A DNA stretch of 64,000 bases from an uncultured Aquimarina sp. GTDB taxonomy: Bacteria; Bacteroidota; Bacteroidia; Flavobacteriales; Flavobacteriaceae. This document shows positions 38,095-46,589 of the stretch, piece by piece (position 1 is the first letter of the stretch; each line of letters opens with the position of its first letter). Location of the stretch: assembly GCA_947498775.1 (NCBI GenBank), contig CANMLL010000003.1, positions 248,001 to 312,000 on the forward strand. Direction: 5' to 3'. The position numbers were made by a program, and so were the translations under genes. The notes below the pieces were generated by a model. That model was not told where the DNA came from, did no database searches, and worked only from the letters and a program-made list of their open reading frames with translations.

Positions 38095-38495
38095 TAATTT
38101 TTTATTTTTTCAATCAAATAGGAAGGACACGGTATAGGTTTTCTTGTTTTAGCATCAACAAAGACTAATGTTATAGTAGCTATTGTCAACAATTCTCGAT
38201 TTTCATTAAAAATTTCAAAATCGAAAACAATTTTTGCTGTAGGAATTTTCTTCAATGAAGTTTTAACAGTCAATAGGTCGTCAAAGAAAGCAGATTTCTT
38301 AAATTTAAGGTCTAATGTAAATACAGGGAGCATAACACCATTTTCTTCCATTGATTTATAAGAAATCCCTAATCGGGACAACCAATCAATTCGTGCCAAT
38401 TCTAAGTACTGTGCGTAATTTCCGTGGTGTACAACACCCATTTGATCAGTTTCTGAATATCGCACTTTTAATTGAGTTTCTGAGGTGATTAACAT
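38091..38495 (-). CDS. Acyl-CoA thioesterase (hotdog fold, YbgC/4-HBT type)
   Basis: A 134-residue hotdog protein. RYSETDQMGVVHHGNYAQYLELARIDWL is the 4-hydroxybenzoyl-CoA thioesterase motif with its catalytic aspartate, and the helix and five-strand sheet follow. It probably hydrolyses short- or medium-chain acyl-CoA. It is a single gene, convergent with yigZ and divergent from dnaA with 198 bp between. Confidence 0.9.
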   Translation of the reverse strand: MLITSETQLKVRYSETDQMGVVHHGNYAQYLELARIDWLSRLGISYKSMEENGVMLPVFTLDLKFKKSAFFDDLLTVKTSLKKIPTAKIVFDFEIFNENRELLTIATITLVFVDAKTRKPIPCPSYLIEKIKNY

Positions 38496-38693
38496 GTATT
38501 TAATTAAATAATCATTAATATTGTTAAAAGTAGTACTATTAAAGTATGCAAAAAAAATAATTAAAATTCAACCCCTAAAACGTTTTTTTTTTACATTTTT
38601 TGTTCACATATTTGTCAGGCAAAAACAGTAAGGAGTTTTTCAACAATTTCTTTTTAGTAACTTAACAGAAAAATAGTAAATCTAACCACTCGA

Positions 38694-40121
38694 ATGAATG
38701 TAACTGCGCAATCAGTTTGGGATAATTGTTTATCTTTTATAGAAGATAATATTACACCACAAGCTTTTAAAACTTGGTTTGAACCAATCAAGGCTGTAAA
38801 ACTTACGGATGGCGCTCTTAGTATTCAGGTACCTAGTAAGTTCTTTTATGAGTGGCTAGAAGAGCATTATATAAACCTACTTAAGGTATCTTTGACCCGT
38901 GAGTTAGGTGAAAGTGCAAAGTTGGTATATGTTATTAAAATGGAAAATACTTATGGTAACAAAAAACCATTTACCGAAAAAATCCCAAGTGCTAATCGTA
39001 CTTCTGTCAATTCTCAAGAGGTAGATGTACCTATCAAAAGCAAGAATCCAGAGTTAAAAAATCCGTTTGTTATTCCCGGAATAAGAAATGTAAAGATAGA
39101 ATCACAACTTAATCCAAGTTATAATTTTGAAAATTTCTTAGAAGGAGACTCTAACAGATTGGCGCGTTCTGCCGGAATGGCCGTTGCCAACAAACCTGGA
39201 GGAACATCTTTCAACCCATTACTGATTTTTGGTGGAGTTGGTCTTGGAAAAACACATTTAGCGCACGCAATTGGTGTCAATATCAAAGACAACTATCCAG
39301 AAAAAACAGTTCTTTATATTTCTGCTGAAAAGTTTACACAGCAATATATAGAGTCTGTAAAGAAGAACAACAGAAACGATTTTATCCATTTTTATCAGAT
39401 CATAGATGTACTTATTGTTGACGACATACAACTATTATCAGGCAAAGCGGGGACTCAGGATGTGTTCTTCCATATATTCAACCACTTACATCAAAACGGA
39501 AAACAAGTTATTCTAACCAGTGATAAAGCACCGGTAGATATGCAGGATATCGAGCAGCGATTACTTTCTCGTTTTAAATGGGGACTATCCGCAGAATTAC
39601 ATCAGCCTGATTTTGAAACTCGAGTTTCAATCATCAGAAACAAATTATATCGCGATGGCGTAGAGATGCCCGAAGAAATTGTTGAATTTCTTGCAAACAA
39701 CATCAAGACTAATATTCGTGAACTTGAGGGAGCAATTATTTCTTTGATTGCACATTCTTCCTTCAACAAGAAAGATATTACTATAGATCTCGCAAAAGCC
39801 ATAGTTGACAACTATGTAAAAAACACAAAACGAGAAGTCTCTATTGATTATATACAAAAAGTGGTAAGCGACTATTTTCAAATGGATGTAGAAACCCTAC
39901 AATCCAAAACACGCAAACGCCACATTGTTCAGGCCCGACAGCTTGCCATGTTCTTTGCAAAAAAGCTTACAAAAGCTTCGTTGGCAAGTATTGGAACACA
40001 AATCGGGAAAAGAGATCACGCTACCGTTCTCCATGCCTGTAAAACCGTAGACAATCTATCATCTACAGACAAGCAATTCAGAAAATATGTAGAAGATTTA
40101 GGAAAGAAACTTACCTTGTAG
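38694..40121 (+). CDS. dnaA: Chromosomal replication initiator DnaA
   Basis: DnaA binds the origin and loads the helicase. The 475-residue protein has domain I (SVWDNCLSFIEDNITPQAFKTWFEPIK, 7-33), a short linker, the AAA+ domain with Walker A GGVGLGKTHLAHAIG at about 179-193 and Walker B VLIVDDIQLL, and the DNA-binding helix-turn-helix with GKRDHATVLHACKTVDNL near the C-terminus. The ATG at 38694 is right by alignment to domain I. The 198-bp upstream region shows no DnaA box cluster, so the origin is not adjacent on that side. The PTP gene follows 15 bp later. Confidence 0.98.
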   Translation: MNVTAQSVWDNCLSFIEDNITPQAFKTWFEPIKAVKLTDGALSIQVPSKFFYEWLEEHYINLLKVSLTRELGESAKLVYVIKMENTYGNKKPFTEKIPSANRTSVNSQEVDVPIKSKNPELKNPFVIPGIRNVKIESQLNPSYNFENFLEGDSNRLARSAGMAVANKPGGTSFNPLLIFGGVGLGKTHLAHAIGVNIKDNYPEKTVLYISAEKFTQQYIESVKKNNRNDFIHFYQIIDVLIVDDIQLLSGKAGTQDVFFHIFNHLHQNGKQVILTSDKAPVDMQDIEQRLLSRFKWGLSAELHQPDFETRVSIIRNKLYRDGVEMPEEIVEFLANNIKTNIRELEGAIISLIAHSSFNKKDITIDLAKAIVDNYVKNTKREVSIDYIQKVVSDYFQMDVETLQSKTRKRHIVQARQLAMFFAKKLTKASLASIGTQIGKRDHATVLHACKTVDNLSSTDKQFRKYVEDLGKKLTL

Positions 40122-40136
40122 TAATATTTTACTAAA

Positions 40137-40601
40137 ATGAAGATCAAAATCTTAATGGTCTGCTTGGGCAATATCTGTAGATCACCATTAGCAGAAGGTA
40201 TACTAAAATCTAAATTAGACGCCAATAAATATACAGTAGCATCATGCGGAACTAGTAGTTACCATATTGGTAGTAAACCTGATTTACGGTCAATTGCGAT
40301 TGGCGCAAAGTACAATATTGATATTACAAATCAACGAGCGGCACAGTTTACGATAGACCATTTCAAGGTTTTTGATCACATCTATGCTATGGATAATTCG
40401 AATTATCAAAACATCATAAAACTTGCCAATAATGATCAAGATAAGAACAAAGTGAAACTAATTCTTGATGAGCTTTACCCAAATAACAACCTTGATGTCC
40501 CAGATCCATACTACGGAGGAGAGCAAGGTTTTGAAGATGTTTATCAAATGCTCAATAAAGCATGTGATAGTATCGTTAATACACTTGAAGAATTATATTA
40601 A
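40137..40601 (+). CDS. Low-molecular-weight protein-tyrosine phosphatase
   Basis: The 154-residue protein has the active-site loop VCLGNICRSPLAEG at 8-21 (C9 nucleophile, R15, CX5R) and the general acid in VPDPYYGG at about 122-129. Such phosphatases act on protein tyrosine phosphate (for example exopolysaccharide kinases) or as arginine phosphatases; the target is unknown. It is 15 bp downstream of dnaA and probably transcribed with it. Confidence 0.93.
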   Translation: MKIKILMVCLGNICRSPLAEGILKSKLDANKYTVASCGTSSYHIGSKPDLRSIAIGAKYNIDITNQRAAQFTIDHFKVFDHIYAMDNSNYQNIIKLANNDQDKNKVKLILDELYPNNNLDVPDPYYGGEQGFEDVYQMLNKACDSIVNTLEELY

Positions 40602-40703
40602 CTTTTTCAGATACAAAGTTTTTGTATATTTAGATTTGCATAGATAGACTGTGCGTTCATAAATAAATAAAATTAATCAAACTAAGCGTCAAACAGCCTC
40701 CCT

Positions 40704-41432
40704 ATGGAACTTAAACCCCTGGATCCCAAAGGAAAACTATACTTAATACCTACTCGATTAGGTGATGATGTTCCTTTAGAAGTACTTCCGATATCCATTA
40801 AAAAGGTATTAGAACAGGTAAACCATTATATCGTAGAAAATGAAAAACCAGCTCGAAGATTCATAAAAAAGGTAAGTCCTAGTAAATCTCAGCGATCTCT
40901 GGTTATCCATACAGTAAATAAATACACCGACGTATCAGAGATCCCGGGTTATTTAACCCCTTGTCTTAATGGAGAATCTATTGGCTTGTTATCTGATGCC
41001 GGTTGCCCTGGAATTGCAGATCCAGGAGCAGAAGTCATTCGAATTGCTCATGAAAAAGAAATACAGGTAACTCCACTAGTAGGCCCCTCTTCTATTTTAT
41101 TAGCAATGATGAGCAGCGGAATGAATGGTCAAAACTTCACTTTTAATGGATATCTTCCCATTGATAAGAACGAAAGAAAATCCACCATCAAGCGTTTAGA
41201 AAAAACTTCTTTGGAAAAAAATCAGGCACAGATTTTTATCGAGACTCCATATCGTAATGACAAAATGTTCACCGATCTTAAGTCAATACTGCATGCGAAC
41301 ACACGTTTATGCATTGCCTGCGACATTACATTAACCACAGAGTTTATTGCGACAAAAACTATTGAAGAATGGAAAAAGGAAGAGATTGATCTTCACAAAA
41401 GACCATCTATATACATTATTCAGAGAGATTAA
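40704..41432 (+). CDS. RsmI-like SAM-dependent methyltransferase
   Basis: This 242-residue protein belongs to the tetrapyrrole-methylase fold group that includes RsmI (16S rRNA 2'-O-methylation of C1402). GKLYLIPTRLGDDV replaces the usual RsmI opening, and LLSDAGCPGIADPGAEVIRIA and VTPLVGPSSILLAMMSSGMNGQNF are clear SAM-site motifs. The N-terminus is longer and more divergent than standard RsmI, and many Bacteroidota have this as a second paralogue, so rRNA C1402 is not certain as the target. Confidence 0.82.
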   Translation: MELKPLDPKGKLYLIPTRLGDDVPLEVLPISIKKVLEQVNHYIVENEKPARRFIKKVSPSKSQRSLVIHTVNKYTDVSEIPGYLTPCLNGESIGLLSDAGCPGIADPGAEVIRIAHEKEIQVTPLVGPSSILLAMMSSGMNGQNFTFNGYLPIDKNERKSTIKRLEKTSLEKNQAQIFIETPYRNDKMFTDLKSILHANTRLCIACDITLTTEFIATKTIEEWKKEEIDLHKRPSIYIIQRD

Positions 41433-41437
41433 GATTC

Positions 41438-42082
41438 TTAAAGTGCTACTTTTGCTTTTCTATTAGGCACTACAAAGGAAGTATCATACCCGCCAAACCT
41501 TTTCATATAGTATCGGACAGTTGTTCCAAAAGCATCAGCAAAACCTTTGACCCCACCGCTGCGCAAGTATCTTTTAACAGCATTGGGTCCTCCTAAATGT
41601 GCGGCGGCAAGAATTCCAGACTCTGTAACCTCTACACCATTCATTGTTCTACCAACAAACCACTTTATATCTCTACGCAAAACCCATTTGTTTCTCGATA
41701 GATAAGCATAAAAAGCTTTTTCCTGAAGAGAGGGATTAGTAAGAAAATCATTTCTATTGATGTTCTTAACCCCAATTAGATCCAGAGTTCCTTTACCAAA
41801 CTGGTATTTTCCCATATAACCAAATTGGTTTACCACTCCATAATCTCCTCTGGACTCTTTAAAAGCTAAAGCTTCTTTGAATCCTAAATAAGACTTTCCT
41901 AATTCTGGAGAAACATAAGCAACATCTTCCTCTATTTCGTCAAAATTAGGTGCAATGTAATGCAAATCTAATCCGGCAGTGCTATATGAGCTAAAGTCTA
42001 CCTTTTCTTTTGTTGTAAAACCTAGCAAAAGTATTCCCCCAATTGTAAGTAAAACAGATAATCCTATTATCTTCTTTATCAT
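41438..42082 (-). CDS. Lysozyme/transglycosylase-like envelope protein
   Basis: A 214-residue protein with a hydrophobic signal or anchor (3-22). A lysozyme-like core has E76 in EALAFKESRGDYGVVN, YMGKYQFGKGTLDLIG at about 89-104, and AAHLGGPNAVKRYL near residue 165. The glutamate at the start of the core is the likely catalytic acid of a lytic transglycosylase. It probably cleaves peptidoglycan in the periplasm. It is convergent with the RsmI-like gene (5-bp gap) and downstream of mltG across 350 bp. Confidence 0.75.
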   Translation of the reverse strand: MIKKIIGLSVLLTIGGILLLGFTTKEKVDFSSYSTAGLDLHYIAPNFDEIEEDVAYVSPELGKSYLGFKEALAFKESRGDYGVVNQFGYMGKYQFGKGTLDLIGVKNINRNDFLTNPSLQEKAFYAYLSRNKWVLRRDIKWFVGRTMNGVEVTESGILAAAHLGGPNAVKRYLRSGGVKGFADAFGTTVRYYMKRFGGYDTSFVVPNRKAKVAL

Positions 42083-42432
42083 ATAAAAAATTTCTAAGTA
42101 GCCCTTAAAAAAAGGTCCCCTCTACTTAAATTTTTGCCGTGCAAAGATACAATTATTTTTTAAACAATCTCTATCTATATGTTAAAATAATTATAATGTT
42201 GAAAAACAGCAATTTACATCAAAAAAACAAGGGAAAAACCCCCTAAAACTATCAAAAATCGAAAGAAAATTGCACTTAAACGTCAAATCAAGTATTTTGA
42301 TCGACCAAAACTAATTCGCTTCTATAGAAGGTAATTCACAAAAAAATGACAATTTTGTTAATAAGTCTGCTTACTTTTTTAGAATCTAAAAGAAAAAACT
42401 ATTTTTTTTCCTACAAAAATAGCAGCATAATT
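42083..42432. other. 350-bp non-coding gap with a -7 box only
   Basis: Very AT-rich DNA between the lysozyme-like gene and mltG (both minus strand). An exact -7 box lies at 42142-42149 for the downstream gene. Apart from A/T runs and a short CAAGGG/CCCCCT segment near 42228-42245, no gene, strong hairpin or repeat is seen. Confidence 0.6.
42142..42149 (-). promoter_or_regulatory. -7 box TATCTTTG upstream of the lysozyme-like gene
   Basis: On the minus strand TATCTTTG is an exact consensus, about 60 bp before the ATG at 42082. A TTG occurs 15 bp further upstream, shorter than the usual 18-20 bp. Confidence 0.45.
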
Positions 42433-43476
42433 TTACCTCTTAATTCCTTGCTTATTAACCCAATTTACGTATTGTTTTTTATTACGATTATGCTGCGCAA
42501 TCGTTTTGGCAAACTTATGATATCCCATCTTCTCAACATTAGCCACAAAGAAGTAATAATCGTGTTTTTCATAATTCAACACCGCATCTATAGAAGAAAT
42601 ATCAGGCATAGTAATGGGGCCGGGAGGTAATTCTGCATACATATAAGTATTATAGGGGCTATCTAATTCTAAATCTTTATATAAAACGCGTTTAATAATT
42701 GTATCCCAATTGTTACTATGTTTTTTGATTGCATAAATCACAGTAGGATCTGCATCCAGTTTCCAGTTATTAGTATACCTGTTCATGTAAACCCCAGCAA
42801 CTCTTGGGCGCTCGTCTACTTTTGCAGTTTCCTTTTGAACTATGGACGCCAATGTAGTAACCTGATTTGGAGAAAGTCCAATTTCTTTGGCCCTTGCTGT
42901 GCGCTTCTCATTCCAAAAACGATGATACTCCTTGAGCATTCGTTCCCTAAACTGTTCTGCAGAGGTATTCCAGAAAAACTCATATTTATTAGGAACATAC
43001 ATAGACAATGCTGTTTCTAAAGAGAATTTCTTTTCGTTAATAAATGTTGTGTCATTAAAACTTCTTAGCAATGAAATACTATCTGCCTCTATCTGACTTG
43101 CAATACGCCCTGCTAGATTCTCAAGTCTTTCCTGGTTATTAAAACTCACATTGATTGGAGTGTTTTTACTTCGTAAAACCCCAATAATATCATTATTATT
43201 AAGACCTTTCTTTAAAATATAACGTCCCGCTTTTATGTTATCTATGTATCCTTTCCTTCTTGCAATTCTATCAAAAGTATAGATATCCTTTAGCAATGGA
43301 TTAATCTCTTCAATAAGCTCTGTATAGGTTGCATCTGTAGGTATATAGACTGTTGCAGTCTCGGTTTCAAAACTTGTATTAGGAGAAAAAATAGCTTGAT
43401 ATACATAATATGCAAAAATCCCCCCTCCTATTAAACCTAATAAAACAATTCCTAATAGTATTTTTTTAATGTACAT
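42433..43476 (-). CDS. mltG: Endolytic peptidoglycan transglycosylase MltG
   Basis: MltG cuts nascent glycan strands at the inner membrane and sets their length. The 347-residue protein has a transmembrane helix at about 5-27, a LysM-like region (YIPTDATYTELIEEI) and the catalytic domain with TLASIVQKETAKVDERPRVAGVYMNR at about 208-233, E216 being the probable catalytic glutamate. PTVIYAIK and YNTYMYAELPPGPI are family signatures. It overlaps the GNAT gene by 11 bp in a dapF-GNAT-mltG unit. Confidence 0.95.
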   Translation of the reverse strand: MYIKKILLGIVLLGLIGGGIFAYYVYQAIFSPNTSFETETATVYIPTDATYTELIEEINPLLKDIYTFDRIARRKGYIDNIKAGRYILKKGLNNNDIIGVLRSKNTPINVSFNNQERLENLAGRIASQIEADSISLLRSFNDTTFINEKKFSLETALSMYVPNKYEFFWNTSAEQFRERMLKEYHRFWNEKRTARAKEIGLSPNQVTTLASIVQKETAKVDERPRVAGVYMNRYTNNWKLDADPTVIYAIKKHSNNWDTIIKRVLYKDLELDSPYNTYMYAELPPGPITMPDISSIDAVLNYEKHDYYFFVANVEKMGYHKFAKTIAQHNRNKKQYVNWVNKQGIKR

Positions 43477-43993
43477 ATAATCGTTGATATAAGAGTTCGT
43501 CTTTATACGAGTTATTTATTAAATTCCATTCTTTTTTCACACCAACCTTACTAAACCCGCAGTTTTCAAATAGCTTAATGCTAGTGATGTTATCCTCTGA
43601 GATATTTGCGTATAATTGATTGAGACGAAGATGTGTAAATCCATATTTCATTATAAGTTCTAAGGCCTCAGCACCATAGCCTTTGCCTCTATGCTCTTTT
43701 TCAGCAATAATGATTCCTACTCCAGCCCTATTGTGAGTCGGATCAAAATCAAAAAGATCAATAAGACCGATCGACGCTTCATCATTAGTGCAAATAACCA
43801 ATCTCAATTGTCTTATTTCATAAATATCCTGATGCGCATTTTCTAGATACTGTTTAATCAAAAAACGTGAATATGGTGTTTGCGTAGCACTCATTTCCCA
43901 TATCTGCTCATCATTTTCAATGATATAAACAAAATCTAAATCCTCTGGTTCAAGAGCTCTCAAAAATATATTCTTTCCTTTCAGAGTTAACAT
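43466..43993 (-). CDS. RimJ/RimL-type GNAT acetyltransferase
   Basis: The 175-residue protein begins LTLKGKNIFLRALEPEDLDFVYIIEND, and the acetyl-CoA loop is IIIAEKEHRGKGYGAEALELIMKYGF. RLNQLYANISEDNITSIKLFENCGFSKVG is the typical C-terminal part of the RimJ/RimL or diamine acetyltransferase branch. The substrate is unknown. It overlaps dapF by 7 bp and mltG by 11 bp, so the three genes are coupled. Confidence 0.9.
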   Translation of the reverse strand: MLTLKGKNIFLRALEPEDLDFVYIIENDEQIWEMSATQTPYSRFLIKQYLENAHQDIYEIRQLRLVICTNDEASIGLIDLFDFDPTHNRAGVGIIIAEKEHRGKGYGAEALELIMKYGFTHLRLNQLYANISEDNITSIKLFENCGFSKVGVKKEWNLINNSYKDELLYQRLYVH

Positions 43994-44772
43994 ATAATTT
44001 CTCCTTTAAAAACTTGTTTTGCAGGTCCTATTAAAAAGATATTTTCATATCCATTCTGGTTTTTTGTAAAGGTAACCTTAAGTGCTCCTCCCTCTGTATA
44101 CACCTTTACCTCTTCTTGATCTGTCAACTTGGTTGCATGCATCGATAGTGCCACTGCCGTTACCCCTGTGCCGCAAGAAAGTGTTTCATCTTCTACTCCT
44201 CTTTCATAAGTTCGCACAGCAAATGAATTTTCGGATTTTTTTTCTACAAAATTCACATTACTTCCTGCATCAAAATAAGGGGCTCCGTTTCTTATTTGTT
44301 TACCTACATTTTTCACATCAAAATCAAGTAAGCCTTCTACCATAGTAACATGATGTGGTGATCCCGTGTCTAAAAACAAATGCGAGTCATGTTTTTCGAT
44401 TTCTGAAACATCTTGCATTTGTAAATGAATCAACTCGTCTTTTATCTCGGCTTGATGCTTACCATCTATAGCCGTAAAGGTAGCTTTATCTTTTATGATC
44501 CCAAGAAAGGCAGCAAAAGCAACCAAACATCTTCCTCCATTACCACACATAGAACTTTCGTTACCGTCGGCATTAAAATAGATCATAGTAAAATCATCCT
44601 CTTGATTTTGAGGACGCTCTAACAACATCAACCCATCTGCACCAATTCCAAATTTTCTGTCACAAAGTCTGGTAAACAATTTGGTATTATTTTTGGACAC
44701 AATAGACTCTCGATTATCAATGATTACAAAATCATTACCTGTGCCTTGATATTTATAAAAAGTAAGCGTCAT
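43987..44772 (-). CDS. dapF: Diaminopimelate epimerase
   Basis: DapF converts LL- to meso-diaminopimelate for lysine and peptidoglycan. The 261 residues contain both catalytic cysteines: C76 in SSMCGNGGRCLVAF and C200 in ETLSCGTGVTAVAL. FYKYQGTGNDFVIIDN at 5-20 is the N-terminal hallmark. A -7 box TACCTTTG lies 21 bp before the ATG, predicting a very short leader. It leads the unit with the GNAT gene and mltG, linking precursor synthesis with glycan processing. Confidence 0.97.
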   Translation of the reverse strand: MTLTFYKYQGTGNDFVIIDNRESIVSKNNTKLFTRLCDRKFGIGADGLMLLERPQNQEDDFTMIYFNADGNESSMCGNGGRCLVAFAAFLGIIKDKATFTAIDGKHQAEIKDELIHLQMQDVSEIEKHDSHLFLDTGSPHHVTMVEGLLDFDVKNVGKQIRNGAPYFDAGSNVNFVEKKSENSFAVRTYERGVEDETLSCGTGVTAVALSMHATKLTDQEEVKVYTEGGALKVTFTKNQNGYENIFLIGPAKQVFKGEIIC

Positions 44773-44792
44773 TATTATTCAATTATTAAAGA

Positions 44793-44800
44793 CAAAGGTA
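44793..44800 (-). promoter_or_regulatory. -7 box TACCTTTG for the dapF unit
   Basis: On the minus strand TACCTTTG matches TAnnTTTG exactly, ending 20 bp before the dapF ATG. A clear -33 TTG is not present. Confidence 0.45.
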
Positions 44801-44933
44801 CAAAGAATGTAAACATAAAAACGTTGTTAATTGTGAGTTAAATATCTCAAAAAAAGTATACTATAATTGTAATTTTAAAAGTTATGTACAGTCTATATGT
44901 ATAGAACTAGTTAAATTAAACAAAAAAGAAAAG

Positions 44934-46352
44934 ATGATGAAAAGATTTTTAAGTTTATTGATTGTTGCTATCCTTGCAGGGATCATAACAATTGGTACAT
45001 ATAAATTGTTTTTAGAACCCGAAACTGTTGTTATTCATGAAACCGAGGCTAAATCGGATACAATCCCTGTAAATTACAACATTACTAATCCCAATTATAC
45101 TGCCTCTACTGCTAGTATTGATTTTACTTTTGCTGCCGAAAAAACAGTAAATGCAGTCGTACATGTTAAACAATATGGGATTAGTCGAAATCCGCGAAAT
45201 TTAATGGAATTTTTTAGAAATGGAGGTGCAGAAGAACGAAAAATTCAAGGAGCAGGATCTGGAGTTATTATTACTGAAGATGGTTATATTGTTACAAATA
45301 ATCATGTGATCGATGGTGCCAAAGATCTTGAAGTTACCCTAAACAATAATAAATCCTATAAAGCCAAAGTTGTAGGTACTGCCCCGCAGTCTGATATTGC
45401 CCTAATAAAAATTGAAGCCGATAAAAAATTATCATACATCCCGTTTGGAGATTCAAATTCTGCACAAATTGGAGAATGGGTACTTGCCGTTGGTAATCCT
45501 TTTAATTTAACCTCTACAGTCACAGCGGGTATCATTAGTGCAAAATCAAGAGATCTAAACGAATATGACGACAATATCCAATCCTTTATACAAACAGATG
45601 CAGCTATAAATCCAGGAAATAGTGGTGGAGCGCTTGTAAATATTAAAGGAGAGTTAATAGGTATAAATACAGCCATCACATCACAAACAGGGAGTTATGT
45701 AGGATATGCATTTGCCGTACCTTCTAATAATGCTAAAAAGATTATCGATGATATTATTGAATTTGGTGATGTGCAAAGAGGAATAATAGGCATCACGGGC
45801 GGCACCATTACACCAAAAGCCATTGAAGCGTATGACATTTCTACCTCTCAGGGAGTATTTGTAGCTTCTGTTGCAGACAATAGTGGTGCCAAAAAAGCCG
45901 GATTAAAAGAAGGCGATGTGATAAAAGAGATTGATGGATTACCAATAAGAAAATTTGCCGATCTAACGGGTTACGTAAATAGTAAAAGACCTAAAGACAT
46001 CATTAATGTCAAGGTGTTAAGAAAAAGCAAAGAACTGGTCTTACCGGTTACTTTGTCAAAATATGAAATTCAAAGCTATAGTATTAATGATGTAGGCGTC
46101 GAAGTTGTGAATCCTCCAAAGAATTATTTAAAGAAATTTAATATTGATCATGGAGTAGTAATTAACAAAGCTTTGAGCTCAAGAATGAAAAGATACAATC
46201 TTGAAGGTTTAATAATTAGTGAGATCGATGGCAAAAAGGTTAAAAGCGTTTTAGAAGTAAAAAAGATTATCGAGAGTAAATACCCAAATGAAGATATCAC
46301 GATAAGCCTAGTTGACAGAGATGGTGACAAGAGAGAATTTGTTTTTCAATAA
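44934..46352 (+). CDS. HtrA/DegP-type periplasmic serine protease
   Basis: The 472-residue protein has an N-terminal signal anchor (3-23), a trypsin-like domain with catalytic triad H124 (TNNHVIDG), D154 (SDIALIKI) and S230 (NPGNSGGAL), and two PDZ domains (about 285-375 and 385-470; GVFVASVADNSGAKKAGLKEGD in the first). Such proteases degrade or refold misfolded envelope proteins. It starts at the first of two adjacent ATGs. A 99-bp dispersed repeat begins 5 bp after its stop, and a terminator lies further down. Confidence 0.95.
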   Translation: MMKRFLSLLIVAILAGIITIGTYKLFLEPETVVIHETEAKSDTIPVNYNITNPNYTASTASIDFTFAAEKTVNAVVHVKQYGISRNPRNLMEFFRNGGAEERKIQGAGSGVIITEDGYIVTNNHVIDGAKDLEVTLNNNKSYKAKVVGTAPQSDIALIKIEADKKLSYIPFGDSNSAQIGEWVLAVGNPFNLTSTVTAGIISAKSRDLNEYDDNIQSFIQTDAAINPGNSGGALVNIKGELIGINTAITSQTGSYVGYAFAVPSNNAKKIIDDIIEFGDVQRGIIGITGGTITPKAIEAYDISTSQGVFVASVADNSGAKKAGLKEGDVIKEIDGLPIRKFADLTGYVNSKRPKDIINVKVLRKSKELVLPVTLSKYEIQSYSINDVGVEVVNPPKNYLKKFNIDHGVVINKALSSRMKRYNLEGLIISEIDGKKVKSVLEVKKIIESKYPNEDITISLVDRDGDKREFVFQ

Positions 46353-46356
46353 ATAA

Positions 46357-46455
46357 GTAAAGAACCTCGGGGCAAGCCCACGAAGCATTTGTAAGAAACT
46401 GATTTTTGATTTCGAGGCGAGCCTCGGAGCATTTAAATCTCGATTATCGAGTAAA
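46357..46455. repeat. 99-bp dispersed intergenic repeat, copy A
   Basis: This segment is about 95% identical (5 mismatches in 99 bp) to 63606-63704, in the same orientation, both starting GTAAAGAACCTCGG and ending ATTATCGAGTAAA. It contains two short palindromes: CGAGGC-GA-GCCTCG and CTCGAT-T-ATCGAG. It encodes nothing. Copy A lies directly after the HtrA stop codon. Confidence 0.85.
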
Positions 46456-46474
46456 AAACCATAAAAAACAACAC

Positions 46475-46508
46475 ATCCCATTGCTTTAAATAAGCTATGG
46501 GATTTTTT
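46475..46508 (+). terminator. Rho-independent terminator after the HtrA gene
   Basis: ATCCCAT and GCTT on the left pair with AAGC and ATGGGAT on the right (one T-T mismatch), ending 46502, followed by seven T residues. It closes the HtrA transcript together with repeat copy A. Confidence 0.75.
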
Positions 46509-46544
46509 TATTGAAAAAGACTTTACGAAAACGTTTGAAATATA

Positions 46545-46552
46545 TACTTTTG
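46545..46552 (+). promoter_or_regulatory. -7 box TACTTTTG for the GAPDH gene
   Basis: Exact TAnnTTTG match 37 bp before the ATG at 46590, giving a leader of about 30 nt. No TTG is at the proper -33 spacing. Confidence 0.45.
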
Positions 46553-46589
46553 CACGAAATTTCAAGACTGTTAAAAAACAAAATACATT

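Noticed and set aside
38496-38693. Origin of replication just upstream of dnaA
   Set aside because: No TTATCCACA boxes are seen in the 198 bp before dnaA.
44934-46352. Possible fusion or truncation in the HtrA protease
   Set aside because: Catalytic triad and both PDZ domains are present at normal spacing.
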